Positions 1 to 7,941 of a stretch of DNA of 64,000 nt are shown here, piece after piece (position 1 is the stretch's first letter; every line of letters starts with the position of its first letter). The notes below the pieces were generated by a model, which was not told the DNA's origin, searched no databases, and saw nothing but the letters and a program-made list of their open reading frames with translations. The stretch is from contig NZ_JAIWIA010000001.1 of the NCBI RefSeq assembly GCF_020176695.1, positions 248,001 through 312,000 on the forward strand, read 5' to 3'. The stretch comes from Massilia sp. MS-15 (lineage in GTDB: Bacteria > Pseudomonadota > Gammaproteobacteria > Burkholderiales > Burkholderiaceae_D). A program made the position numbers and the translations under genes.

Positions 1-110
1 AGGCGCTCTCGCACGACAACGTGTTCCACTCGGTGCTCGGCATGCTGAACATCGAGACCGCCGTCCTGAATCCCCGCCTCGACCTGTTCCATGCCTGCGT
101 TCGCAACTGA
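1..110 (+). CDS. EptA-like phosphoethanolamine transferase, C-terminal end (partial)
   Basis: Only the last 35 codons are inside the window. They read ALSHDNVFHSVLGML and continue to a TGA at 108-110. A Ser-His-Asp-Asn-x-F-H-S-x-LG-hydrophobic ending is the C-terminal signature of inner-membrane sulfatase-fold phosphoethanolamine transferases (EptA/PmrC family), which modify lipid A; the histidines belong to the metal-binding site. The catalytic threonine and membrane domain lie upstream and cannot be checked. The next reading frame, for a PAP2 phosphatase, starts inside this gene at 92. EptA and PAP2-type lipid phosphatases commonly sit together, which supports the call. Confidence 0.7.
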   Translation, partial: ALSHDNVFHSVLGMLNIETAVLNPRLDLFHACVRN

Positions 111-689
111 TTCCCTGCCTGCCACCGAGGCTGAAGCGGACGCCCCGGCCTGTTCATCGGCGCCGCGCTGGCCGACGCGCGCTGGCCGCAGGCGCCGCTC
201 GACCGGCACTATGCGCGGCTGCGGCTGCGCGTGATTGCCTGGGCGGCCGTGCTGGTGCCGCTCGTTACCAGCCTGCTCAAGCAGACCAGCAACGCCTACT
301 GTCCCTGGGACCTGGCGCGCTACGGCGGCGCCGCGCCCCATCCGCGCCTGTCCGCGTCCTTGCCGCCTGGCGTCCTGCCCGGCCATTGCCTGCCGGCCGG
401 CCACGCCTCGAGCGCGCTGTGGCTGGTATCGCTGGTGGTGCTATGGCTGCCCGGTCCGCCACGGCGCGCGCTGCGCGCCCTCGGCCTGTGCCTGTTGCCG
501 GGGCTGGCGCTGGGCTGGATGCAGCAGATGCGCGGAGCGCACTTCCTGAGCCATACGCTGTGGTCGGCCTGGATCGCGTGCGCCATCGTAGCCGCCCTGA
601 TCGCGCTGCTGCAGGGAGGCGAAGCGCGCCCCGCTAGCGGTGGTATTTCCCGTCGCTTTCAGGCTGGTATTCGATGCCGCGCACGGTGA
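92..689 (+). pseudogene. PAP2-family lipid phosphatase, frame-disrupted and lacking its N-terminal membrane region
   Basis: An intact-looking start (ATG at 92, reading MPAFATDSLPATEAEA) runs into frame 2, while the recognisable PAP2 sequence continues in frame 3 from about 135 to the TGA at 687-689. The conserved part has the family blocks K-Q-T-S-N-A-Y-C-P-W-D-L, P-A-G-H-A-S-S and R-G-A-H-F-L-S-H-T, the phosphatase catalytic motifs, plus three hydrophobic segments. Relatives are about 220-240 residues with one or two membrane helices before the first motif; here almost all of that is missing. The simplest reading is an internal deletion plus frame change near 130-140. A GTG at 231 could still give a 152-residue protein that keeps the motifs but lacks the N-terminal helices. 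The 3' end overlaps rnk by 56 nt on the opposite strand. Confidence 0.6.
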
Positions 690-1041
690 GTGCGAACATG
701 GCGCCGTCCGGCCGCTCCCAGCGGATGGTGTCGCCCACCTTCAAGCCGAGCAGTGCGGTGCCGACCGGGGTCAGGATCGACAGCTGGTCGGGCTGGCCGG
801 CCATGTCCTTCGGATAGGTGAGCGTCATCGTCACCTCTTCCTCCGCGTCGTCGAAGGAAAAACGCACGCGCGAGTTCATGGTGACCACGTCGGGCGGGAT
901 GTCCTGGGGTTCGGCCAGGGTGGCGCGGCCCAGTTCTTCGAGCAGGGCGTCGCGCGCGGCGACTTGCGAGGCCGGCACGGCATCGAGCATGCGGTCGAGG
1001 CGGTCCATGTCCAGCCAGGACACGAGGATGGTCGGTTTCAT
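634..1041 (-). CDS. rnk: Rnk, GreA/GreB-type nucleoside diphosphate kinase regulator
   Basis: 135 residues, the usual Rnk length. The N-terminal 45 residues are a short helical region (MKPTILVSWLDMDRL). The C-terminal half, about residues 50-130, is the GreA/GreB-type FKBP-like domain with V-x-M-N-S-R-V-R-F, the L-T-Y-P-x-D segment and the closing I-L-T-P-V-G-T-A-L-L-G-L-K-V-G-D block. Rnk binds RNA polymerase near the secondary channel and affects NDP kinase levels in Escherichia coli and Pseudomonas. It stands alone, with about 350 nt of non-coding sequence upstream, and its end overlaps the convergent PAP2 remnant. Confidence 0.9.
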   Translation of the reverse strand: MKPTILVSWLDMDRLDRMLDAVPASQVAARDALLEELGRATLAEPQDIPPDVVTMNSRVRFSFDDAEEEVTMTLTYPKDMAGQPDQLSILTPVGTALLGLKVGDTIRWERPDGAMFALTVRGIEYQPESDGKYHR

Positions 1042-1394
1042 TGTCTACTCCTGATAGGGTGCCCGCGCCATGGCGGGCGGATGGCGTACCGGCGCCAAAG
1101 GAAGCCGGCTGGCGCGATAGTCGAAGATGCGGGGCGCTCGGGAGGACGGAAAAACGCGTGCGGACGGTCCTCACCGAGCCCGGACGAGCCAGGCGAGGTT
1201 GCGCGAGGACTGCTGCACCGCTCGCGACACGGCCGCGCAATCACGCTCCACGGACGCGGCAAAGCCCCTGCCCTGGCGGCAGGCGCCCGAGTGCGGCGAT
1301 GGAAAGCGTGGCGAATGCATGGGTGGACCGGTCTGGGAGCGTCTGGGTGAAATGGCGGGACTGTCAGGCCAGTATAGCCTTTCCAGCGAATCCG
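1042..1394. other. 353-nt non-coding stretch between rnk and a membrane-protein gene
   Basis: Both flanking genes are on the minus strand, so this holds the 5' region of rnk and the 3' region of the polytopic membrane protein. Open frames here lack ribosome-binding sites and family resemblance. No convincing terminator, tRNA or repeat was seen. A promoter for rnk is expected but no good -10/-35 pair stands out. Confidence 0.4.
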
Positions 1395-2339
1395 TCAACG
1401 GCGCGCCGCCCGTTCGCGCCCGGCGCAGGCGGCAAAGGGCAGCAGGAATGGATACAGGCCCCACACCGCGCGCCCATCGACGCGCACGCACAGGGCCGCG
1501 TACAGCGGCGGCAGCGCCATCAGGGCCAGCAGCCCCGCCAGCGGCCGCACGACAGGCGGCGCGCCGCGCCAGCCCAGCAGCGCGAGCGGCGCCACCAGCA
1601 CGGCGCTGCCGGCGATCGACGCCAGCGAGCGCCAGTCGCCCAGCGCGCGCAGCACCTGGCGCCAGCCGGGCGTCCAGCGATAGGCCGGCAGCCCGGTGAC
1701 CAGCCACCAGCGCACCGCGACGATCCACGCGAGCGCCGCGGCCAGCACGGCCAGGCCGGGCAGGATGGCGATGCGGCGCATCGCGACCAGCCACACCAGC
1801 AGCAGGATGTTCTCTTCGCGCACGGCGGTGCCGGCCAGGCCGGCCGCGGCCGCCAGCCAGGGCTGGCCGCTCACCACCCCGAGCACGAAGGCGGCACGCG
1901 CGCAGACCGAACCGGGATCGACCACCAGGTAGGGTGCATACCAGAAGGTCGGCAGCGAGACGATCAGCAGCAGCCCGGCCGCCACCGCCCGGCGCGGTCC
2001 GAGCCCGGCGCGCAGCACGGCGGCCGACGCCAGGCAGGCCGCCAGCGTCACCAGCAGCCAGTTGAGCATGGCGAAACCGTTGCGCAGTTCGCCGGGCAGC
2101 GCCGCCGCCAGGGCCGGCACCAGGAGCCGGTACGGGAAAGGCGCTTCCAGGCTGCTGGCCGGGAGCTCGCCGCGCAGCCAGCGCGCGGTGTCGTAATAGG
2201 CCTGCGAATCGGCCACCGTGCCGCCCCAGCGCCATACCATCACGATGCAGGACAGCAGCGCGAAGCCGGCGGCCACCTGGAGCCAGTCGAGGCGGCGCTG
2301 TGCCGGTGCGGGAGCGATGAGGGTGGCGGACTGCTTCAT
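1395..2339 (-). CDS. Polytopic inner-membrane protein, function unknown
   Basis: 314 residues with roughly eight to nine hydrophobic segments, beginning with one at about residues 22-40. The loop after it contains W-G-G-T-V-A-D-S-Q-A-Y-Y-D-T-A-R-W-L-R-G and P-F-P-Y-R-L-L-V-P; a D-x-x-Y-Y-D/R-x-L pattern like this is common in membrane glycosyltransferases and EpsG-like proteins that use polyprenyl-linked sugars. That resemblance is weak and no catalytic motif can be assigned. The gene has its own transcription unit: no same-strand partner lies within 90 nt of either end. Confidence 0.55.
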   Translation of the reverse strand: MKQSATLIAPAPAQRRLDWLQVAAGFALLSCIVMVWRWGGTVADSQAYYDTARWLRGELPASSLEAPFPYRLLVPALAAALPGELRNGFAMLNWLLVTLAACLASAAVLRAGLGPRRAVAAGLLLIVSLPTFWYAPYLVVDPGSVCARAAFVLGVVSGQPWLAAAAGLAGTAVREENILLLVWLVAMRRIAILPGLAVLAAALAWIVAVRWWLVTGLPAYRWTPGWRQVLRALGDWRSLASIAGSAVLVAPLALLGWRGAPPVVRPLAGLLALMALPPLYAALCVRVDGRAVWGLYPFLLPFAACAGRERAARR

Positions 2340-2431
2340 GCTGCGAATGCGCGGGATCGAAGCAGGCGAGGATAGCAGATGCGCAAGCGGACCGGCTCAC
2401 GCATTGTCACCGCGCCGCAACCGTCCCCGCC

Positions 2432-4690
2432 TCACACCGACAGGGGCATGCCGCCGATCAGCTTGTCGAGCGTGATCGGGTACTCGCGCACCCGCACCCC
2501 GGTGGCGTTGTAGACCGCGTTCGCGATCGCCGCCGCCACCCCGCAGATGCCCAGCTCCGCGATGCCCTTGGCCTTCATGGGCGAGGACATCGGATCGACC
2601 TCGTCGAGGAAGATCACTTCCTGGTGCGGGATGTCGGCATGCACCGGCACCTCGTAGCCGGCCAGGTCGTGGTTGACGAAGTAGCCGAGCCGCTTGTCGA
2701 CCGCCAGCTCTTCCATCAGGGCCGCGCCCGCCCCCATCGTCATGGCGCCGATCACCTGGCTGCGCGCGGTCTTGGGATTGAGGATGCGCCCGGCCGCGCA
2801 CACGGCCAGCATGCGCCGGATGCGCACCTCGCAGGTCACCGCGTCCACCCCGACTTCCACGAAGTGGGCGCCGAAGGTGGACTGCTGGAAGCGCTTGTCG
2901 ATATCGCCGTATTCGATCAGGTCTTCGCCGACCAGCTCGCGTCCGCCCACCGCCTCGCCGAGGGGCAGGCTGCGCTCGCCCGCGCGCACCAGGCCGTCGG
3001 CGAAGATGGCGCGCTCCGGGTCCAGCCCGGCCTGGCGCGCCACCGCTTCGCGCAGCTTCATGCAGGCCGCATACACGCCCGCCGTCGAATTGTTGCCACC
3101 CCACTGCCCGCCCGAGCCGCAGGATGCCGGGAAGCTCGAGTCGCCCAGGCGCACCCGCACCCGCTCGAGCGGCACGCCCATCATCTCGCTGGCGGTCTGC
3201 GCGATGATGGTATAGCTGCCAGTGCCGATGTCGGTCATGTCGGTTTCCACCGTCAGGATGCCGCGCCGGTCCAGGCGCACGCGGGCCGCCGACTTGGTGA
3301 GCAGGTTGTCGCGGAAGGCCGAGGCCATGCCCATGCCGACCAGCCAGCGGCCATCGCGCACCGAGGCCGGCCTGGCACTGCGGCGTTCCCAGCCGAAGCG
3401 CTGGGCGCCCGTCTGCAGGCACTGGATGAACTGGCGCTTTGAAAACGGCGGATGCGGATTGTGCTTTTCCTTTTCCGGCTTCTTCGACTGGGGATCGCTG
3501 GACGCGGGCTTTTCCGGATTGTCCGGCACCACCTGGGTATCGTTCAGGATGCGCAACTGCACCGGGTCGATGCCCAGCTTTTCCGCCATCTCGTCCATCG
3601 CGATCTCGAGCGCCGCCATGCCGGGCGCCTCGCCCGGGGCGCGCATCGCGTTCGCTTCCGGCAGGTCCATCTCGGCCACGCGGTTGGCGGTCATGCGGTG
3701 TTCGCCGGCATACAGGGCGCGGGTCTGGGTGGCGGCGTTTTCCGGCGAGCCGTCCTTCAGGTTGCCGGACCAGCTCTCGTGCGCGATCGCGGTGATTTTT
3801 CCTTCGCGCGTGGCGCCGATGCGGATGCGCTGCACCGTCGCCGAGCGGTGCGTGGTGTTGTTCGGGATGAGTGCGCGCTGCAGCGGCACCCGCACCGGCC
3901 GCCGCGCCGCTCGTGCGCCCAGCGCCGCCAGCAGCACGTCGGCGCGCAGGAACAGCTTGGAGCCGAATCCGCCGCCGATGTAGGGCGAGAGCACGCGCAC
4001 CTTGTCCTTCGGGATGCCCAGGGTCTTCGCCAGGTCGCCCCTGGCCCAGGCGATCATCTGGTTCGAGGTCCAGACCGTGAGCTGGTCGCCGTCCCAGGCC
4101 GCGACGCTGGCGTGCGGCTCCATCATCATGTGCGACTCGTGGGCCGTATGGTATTCGCCGTCGTGCTGCACCGGGCTGGAGGCAAACGCGCCGGTGAAGT
4201 TGCCGACCTGGGTCTCGGCCGCCTCCTTCTTCGGCGCCACCGCCTTGTGGCGCACCGCCTGCAGGTCGTAGGCGCCCTTGTCGCGCTCGTAGCGGATGCG
4301 TACCAGGGCCGCGGCGTCGCGCGCCTGCTCGAAGGTCTCGGCCACCACCAGCGCCACCGCCTGGTGGTAATGCTGGATGCGCGGCCCGCCCAGCAGCAGC
4401 GCGGTATTGAAGTTGCCCTTGGCGAGCCTGCCCGCGTTCTGGGCGGTGACGATGGCGATCACGCCTGGAGCGGCCCTGGCGGCCGCCAGGTCGATCGACA
4501 CGATGCGCCCGCTCGGGATGGCGGAGCCGATCACGTAGCCGTGCGCCTGGTTCGGCACCACGTCGTGGCGGTCCATCGCATACGGCGCGGTGCCGGTGGT
4601 CTTCAGCGGGCCGTCGATGCGGTCGACCGGCTGGCCCACCACCTTCAGCTGGTCGATCGGATTGGTGCTGGCTGGTTCGTTGAATTTCAT
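2432..4690 (-). CDS. paoC: Aldehyde oxidoreductase, molybdenum-binding subunit (PaoC-like)
   Basis: 752 residues, close to Escherichia coli PaoC (732). This large subunit of the xanthine-oxidase family carries the molybdenum cofactor and oxidises aldehydes, chiefly aromatic ones, to acids in the periplasm. Visible are the start of the a/b-hammerhead domain (V-G-Q-P-V-D-R-I-D-G, about residue 18), the S-P-Y-I-G-G-G-F-G-S-K cofactor loop in the middle, E-A-N-A-M-R-A-P-G-E-A-P-G, and the active-site glutamate in K-G-I-A-E-L-G (about residue 712). It is the last gene of a three-gene operon, 15 nt after the FAD subunit. It has no signal peptide; in this family the complex rides out on the Tat signal of the small subunit. 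Confidence 0.9.
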   Translation of the reverse strand: MKFNEPASTNPIDQLKVVGQPVDRIDGPLKTTGTAPYAMDRHDVVPNQAHGYVIGSAIPSGRIVSIDLAAARAAPGVIAIVTAQNAGRLAKGNFNTALLLGGPRIQHYHQAVALVVAETFEQARDAAALVRIRYERDKGAYDLQAVRHKAVAPKKEAAETQVGNFTGAFASSPVQHDGEYHTAHESHMMMEPHASVAAWDGDQLTVWTSNQMIAWARGDLAKTLGIPKDKVRVLSPYIGGGFGSKLFLRADVLLAALGARAARRPVRVPLQRALIPNNTTHRSATVQRIRIGATREGKITAIAHESWSGNLKDGSPENAATQTRALYAGEHRMTANRVAEMDLPEANAMRAPGEAPGMAALEIAMDEMAEKLGIDPVQLRILNDTQVVPDNPEKPASSDPQSKKPEKEKHNPHPPFSKRQFIQCLQTGAQRFGWERRSARPASVRDGRWLVGMGMASAFRDNLLTKSAARVRLDRRGILTVETDMTDIGTGSYTIIAQTASEMMGVPLERVRVRLGDSSFPASCGSGGQWGGNNSTAGVYAACMKLREAVARQAGLDPERAIFADGLVRAGERSLPLGEAVGGRELVGEDLIEYGDIDKRFQQSTFGAHFVEVGVDAVTCEVRIRRMLAVCAAGRILNPKTARSQVIGAMTMGAGAALMEELAVDKRLGYFVNHDLAGYEVPVHADIPHQEVIFLDEVDPMSSPMKAKGIAELGICGVAAAIANAVYNATGVRVREYPITLDKLIGGMPLSV

Positions 4691-4705
4691 GGCTGTCCCT
4701 TTCCC

Positions 4706-5668
4706 TTATGCGCGCGTGGCCGTGTTGGCGTCGGCGATGGCCGCGGCCAGGACCCGTCCTACCAGCGGCACCTTGAACGCGTTGTCCTCGGTGGTGCGGG
4801 CGCCGGCCAGCAGCGCACCGGCGACGGCCTGCGCGCCGCGCCCGAAGGCGCCGTCGGCCGCCTCGACCCGCCACGGCTTGTGGGCGACGCCGCCCAGCGC
4901 CACCCGGCCGCTGCCATCGGGCAGCACGATGGTGGCGGCCGAGACGATCGCGAAGGCGTAGGACGCCCGGTCGCGCACCTTGCGGTAGGCCTGCACCCCG
5001 CCGACCGGCGGTGGCAATGTCACCGCCGTGATCAGTTCACCCGGCTTGAGGTTGTGGTCGAGGTGCGGGGTATTGCCCGGCAGGCGGTGGAAGTCGGCGA
5101 TCGGAATCACGCGCGTGGACCCGCCCGGCGCCACGGTCTCGACCTGGGCGTCGAGCACGCGCATGGCCACCGCCATGTCGCTCGGATGGGTGGCGATGCA
5201 GGCCTCGCTCTGGCCGACGACGGCGTGCAGGCGGGTGAAGCCGCCGATGGCGCTGCAGCCACTGCCGGGCTTGCGCTTGTTGCAGGGTACGTTGGTGTCG
5301 TAGAAATACGGACAGCGGGTGCGCTGCAGCAGGTTGCCGGCGGTGGTGGCCTGGTTGCGCAGCTGGCCCGAGGCGCCGGCCACCAGCGCGCGGGTCAGCA
5401 CGCCGTAGTCGCGCCGCACGCGCAGGTCGGCCGCCAGGTCGCTGTTTCTCACCAGGGCGCCGATGCGCAGGCCGCCGGAAGGCAGCGGCTCGATGCGGTC
5501 GAGCGCCAGGTCGTTGACGTCGATGAGGTGGGACGGCGTCTCGATCTGCAGCTTCATCAGGTCGAGCAGGTTGGTGCCGCCGGCCACGAAACGCGCGTTC
5601 GGGTGGCGCGCTGCGGCGTCGACGGCTTCCTGCGGGGTCCTGGCCCGTTCGTAGGTAAAGGCTTTCAT
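4706..5668 (-). CDS. paoB: Aldehyde oxidoreductase, FAD-binding subunit (PaoB-like)
   Basis: 320 residues (PaoB is 318). The start is the ATG at 5668, which overlaps the upstream stop as ATGA. It has the FAD-binding [12 protein letters not shown] loop near residue 30 and [14 protein letters not shown] around residue 100. Between these and the C-terminal domain is an insert with cysteines in R-C-P-Y-F-Y-D, P-C-N-K-R and S-G-C-S-A, which in PaoB binds an extra 4Fe-4S cluster and separates this type from ordinary xanthine dehydrogenases. It passes electrons between the molybdenum and FAD sites with the 2Fe-2S subunit. Confidence 0.9.
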   Translation of the reverse strand: MKAFTYERARTPQEAVDAAARHPNARFVAGGTNLLDLMKLQIETPSHLIDVNDLALDRIEPLPSGGLRIGALVRNSDLAADLRVRRDYGVLTRALVAGASGQLRNQATTAGNLLQRTRCPYFYDTNVPCNKRKPGSGCSAIGGFTRLHAVVGQSEACIATHPSDMAVAMRVLDAQVETVAPGGSTRVIPIADFHRLPGNTPHLDHNLKPGELITAVTLPPPVGGVQAYRKVRDRASYAFAIVSAATIVLPDGSGRVALGGVAHKPWRVEAADGAFGRGAQAVAGALLAGARTTEDNAFKVPLVGRVLAAAIADANTATRA

Positions 5669-6342
5669 CGCCTGGTTCCTCCTGCCGCGGCCGGGCTGGC
5701 GATGCCGGCGACTTCGGCGATCGCTTCCTGGATGTTCGAGTAGGCGCCACAGCGGCAGATATTGCCGCTCATGCGCTCGCGCAGCTCCATGTCGCTGGCC
5801 TGCAGCGGGGCGTTCAGGTCGGCCGTCACGTGGCTGGGAGCGCCCGAACGCATCTCGTCCAGCATGCCCACCGCGGAACAGATCTGGCCCGGGGTGCAGA
5901 AGCCGCACTGGTAGCCATCGTGCTTGATGAAGGCGCGCTGCAGCGGGTGCAGGTTGGTCGGGGTGCCGAGGCCTTCGATGGTGGTGATCTCGTGGCCTTC
6001 CTGCATCACGGCCAGGGTCAGGCAGGAGGTGCTGCGGCGGCCATCGATCAGGACCGTGCAGGCGCCGCACTGGCCCTGGTCGCAGCCCTTCTTGCTGCCG
6101 GTGAGGTGCAGGCGGTCGCGCAGGGCGTCCAGCAGCGTGGTACGCGGGTCGACCATCAGCTGGTGCTCGGTGCCGTTGACCTTGAGCCGGACGTTCATGG
6201 TCGACGGCGTGGTGGAAGCGGCCGGCTGGGCGGCGGGCGCGGCCTGGGCGGACGCCGCGAGCTGCGAGGCTACCGCGACGCCGCCGACGGCGGCGGTGGA
6301 CGCCTTGAGCAGCTGGCGCCGGTTGGGATCGAAGTCGGGCAT
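5665..6342 (-). CDS. paoA: Aldehyde oxidoreductase, 2Fe-2S subunit with Tat signal (PaoA-like)
   Basis: 225 residues. The first 35 are a twin-arginine signal (N-R-R-Q-L-L-K-A-S followed by an alanine-rich hydrophobic stretch), so the folded complex should be exported to the periplasm. Two cysteine sets follow: a plant-ferredoxin-like one (C-D-Q-G-Q-C-G-A-C with a fourth Cys in S-T-S-C) and the C-terminal one (C-G-F-C-T-P-G-Q and N-I-C-R-C-G). It is the first gene of the paoABC-like operon and overlaps paoB by 4 nt. No paoD/XdhC-type cofactor insertion chaperone gene is next to it, which is unusual for this enzyme class. Confidence 0.9.
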   Translation of the reverse strand: MPDFDPNRRQLLKASTAAVGGVAVASQLAASAQAAPAAQPAASTTPSTMNVRLKVNGTEHQLMVDPRTTLLDALRDRLHLTGSKKGCDQGQCGACTVLIDGRRSTSCLTLAVMQEGHEITTIEGLGTPTNLHPLQRAFIKHDGYQCGFCTPGQICSAVGMLDEMRSGAPSHVTADLNAPLQASDMELRERMSGNICRCGAYSNIQEAIAEVAGIASPAAAGGTRR

Positions 6343-6593
6343 CGTACTTCCTTTCTAGAGGGGTGCTGGTCTGGACGTCGATTTGACGAAAACGCGTATG
6401 CGGAACCGAATGCAGGAACATAACGCTTTTTTAATTTTCAGGGCGTGCAGTTCGTTTGGGCGCGCAGCCCGGGGACTGTAGGGGCGTGCGAAGGCCACAC
6501 TGCATGTGAAAAATGCAAGGGCTTATGAATGGGATTCATGAATCCGGGGCACTTGTCAGTACACCCGGTCATGAAAGTAAGGCTGGCGGAGGT

Positions 6594-6935
6594 TTAGGTG
6601 GCGCGTTTCGCCGCCGGCGGCTTCTTCGGCTTCGGCAGCGGCATCAGGGCCGCGGTTTCCTCGATCAGGCGGCGCAGCGCCCCGGGATCGTCGAGCAGCT
6701 CGTCGGCGATCGGATGATCCTTGGCGCCCGGATACGGCGGCCCCTGCGGCAGGTCCGGCGCGAGGGTGGCGACTGCCTTCGAAGGCTTGATGAACAGGCT
6801 GTTGTCGCAGGCGAAGGCGACCACCTTGCCGTCCAGGTACAGGGCGTACTCGCCGAACAGCTTCTTGTGCGTGAGCCGGCTGCCGAATCCGGCCACTTCA
6901 ATGACATAGTCGACGAAGCTTTTTTCAGTTCCCAT
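6594..6935 (-). CDS. TfoX/Sxy N-terminal-domain protein
   Basis: 113 residues forming a single TfoX N-terminal domain: K-K-L-F-G-E-Y-A-L-Y-L-D-G-K-V-V-A-F-A-C-D followed by L-F-I-K-P-S is the core. Full-length Sxy/TfoX has a second domain and activates competence genes with CRP. The stand-alone N-terminal domain is common in proteobacteria and has no established role, so a competence function should not be assumed. The C-terminus is Lys/Pro/Ala-rich (P-K-P-K-K-P-P-A-A-K). It is divergent from the exported protein at 7050, sharing a 114-nt intergenic region. Confidence 0.8.
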   Translation of the reverse strand: MGTEKSFVDYVIEVAGFGSRLTHKKLFGEYALYLDGKVVAFACDNSLFIKPSKAVATLAPDLPQGPPYPGAKDHPIADELLDDPGALRRLIEETAALMPLPKPKKPPAAKRAT

Positions 6936-7049
6936 CGGTACTCTTTCGATTTATCCGATCTACATAATCATGCAGCGCTTCATGCAGACTTAAGAATATG
7001 GCAATGCGTTCAGGTACAGTCGGCAGGCCATCAACTCTGCACTATACCG

Positions 7050-7496
7050 ATGAAAGCCCGGTTCCTGACGATCCTCGTACCCCTCGCAACCGCCCCGGCG
7101 CTCCTGGTCCATGCGGATGCGCCGGATGCACGCAAGCCCGCGCCGTACGATTCCTTCGGAATACCGGCGGCAGCGCCTGCTGCGCCCGTATCCGGTGCGC
7201 GCCCCAGCGACGAAGCCATCAAGGCTGCCGTCCGCGCCACCCTGGACGACATGCCCTTGCGTGCCGTGCCGGGCGCCGGCGATGTACTCAGCAGCCGTCC
7301 CTACCGCGAATTCGCCCGCAAGTTCTCGGAAGCGAAGAAACCGCACTGCCTCGGCCCCGATCCACTCAAGCACCAGCCGCGCAGCTTCGTCGCCAAGACC
7401 CCGCTCGGCGACTATGTCTTCGGCGTCGGCGGCCTGTATGCCGCGCCTTTCTGGGCCGCCGCCATCTTGCGCGGCAAGTGCAGCTGGACCCGCTGA
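7050..7496 (+). CDS. Exported hypothetical protein
   Basis: 148 residues from the ATG at 7050. The N-terminus (M-K-A-R-F-L-T-I-L-V-P-L-A-T-A-P-A-L-L-V-H-A-D-A) looks like a Sec signal peptide with cleavage near residue 24. The mature part is Pro/Ala-rich, then has a short conserved-looking region with K-K-P-H-C-L-G-P-D and L-G-D-Y-V-F-G-V-G-G-L-Y, ending in R-G-K-C-S-W-T-R. Two cysteines could pair in the periplasm. I do not recognise the family. It converges on the metal cluster's last gene with only 11 nt between stops. Confidence 0.55.
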   Translation: MKARFLTILVPLATAPALLVHADAPDARKPAPYDSFGIPAAAPAAPVSGARPSDEAIKAAVRATLDDMPLRAVPGAGDVLSSRPYREFARKFSEAKKPHCLGPDPLKHQPRSFVAKTPLGDYVFGVGGLYAAPFWAAAILRGKCSWTR

Positions 7497-7507
7497 GCGC
7501 GGCGCGC

Positions 7508-7882
7508 TTACTTGACCGAGAAGCGCACGCTGACGGTCTTCTTGTCCGCGAAGCTCACCGCCGCCACGGCCTTGCTGCCCTTTTCCAGGCCTGCGTTGCC
7601 CTTCACGACCAGCAGGTTGTCGCCGCCCGATTCCAGCGGCAGCTCGGTCTTCCGGGTGCCCGTCAAGACGGTCAGGGTGCCGGTCGCGCCGGCGGTCGGC
7701 TTGTCCTTGCCGTGGTCGTCGACATAGATGGTGGCGCCGCCATCCTTGGCCACCAGCTCGAAGGACAGGTCGCCCGCGGTCTGCACGATGCCGCCGTGCT
7801 TGGGCTTGGCGCCGTGTGCGAGGGCCTGGCCGGACAGGACGAGGCCGGCCGCGATTGCTGCTACTGCAAAGATCTTCTTCAT
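7508..7882 (-). CDS. Small periplasmic protein at the end of the metal RND cluster
   Basis: 124 residues from the ATG at 7882. A clear Sec signal (M-K-K-I-F-A-V-A-A-I-A-A-G-L-V-L-S-G-Q-A) is followed directly by a His/Gly-rich mature N-terminus, A-H-G-A-K-P-K-H-G-G-I-V-Q. The rest is a compact beta-rich domain (about residues 35-124) with Y-V-D-D-H-G-K-D-K-P-T. It is 59 nt downstream of the RND pump on the same strand and is probably co-transcribed. The histidines at the mature N-terminus suggest metal binding. Function is inferred only from position and composition. Confidence 0.6.
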   Translation of the reverse strand: MKKIFAVAAIAAGLVLSGQALAHGAKPKHGGIVQTAGDLSFELVAKDGGATIYVDDHGKDKPTAGATGTLTVLTGTRKTELPLESGGDNLLVVKGNAGLEKGSKAVAAVSFADKKTVSVRFSVK

Positions 7883-7941
7883 GTTCCTACTCCAGAAAGC
7901 ATGTGGCGGCTCGGGATGGGCGCCGCCACTGGGCCCGTGCA

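Noticed and set aside
1041..2375. Long plus-strand open frame opposite the polytopic membrane protein
   Set aside because: It has the Arg/Gln/His-rich composition of antisense reading in GC-rich genes, lacks a ribosome-binding site, and overlaps a better gene fully.
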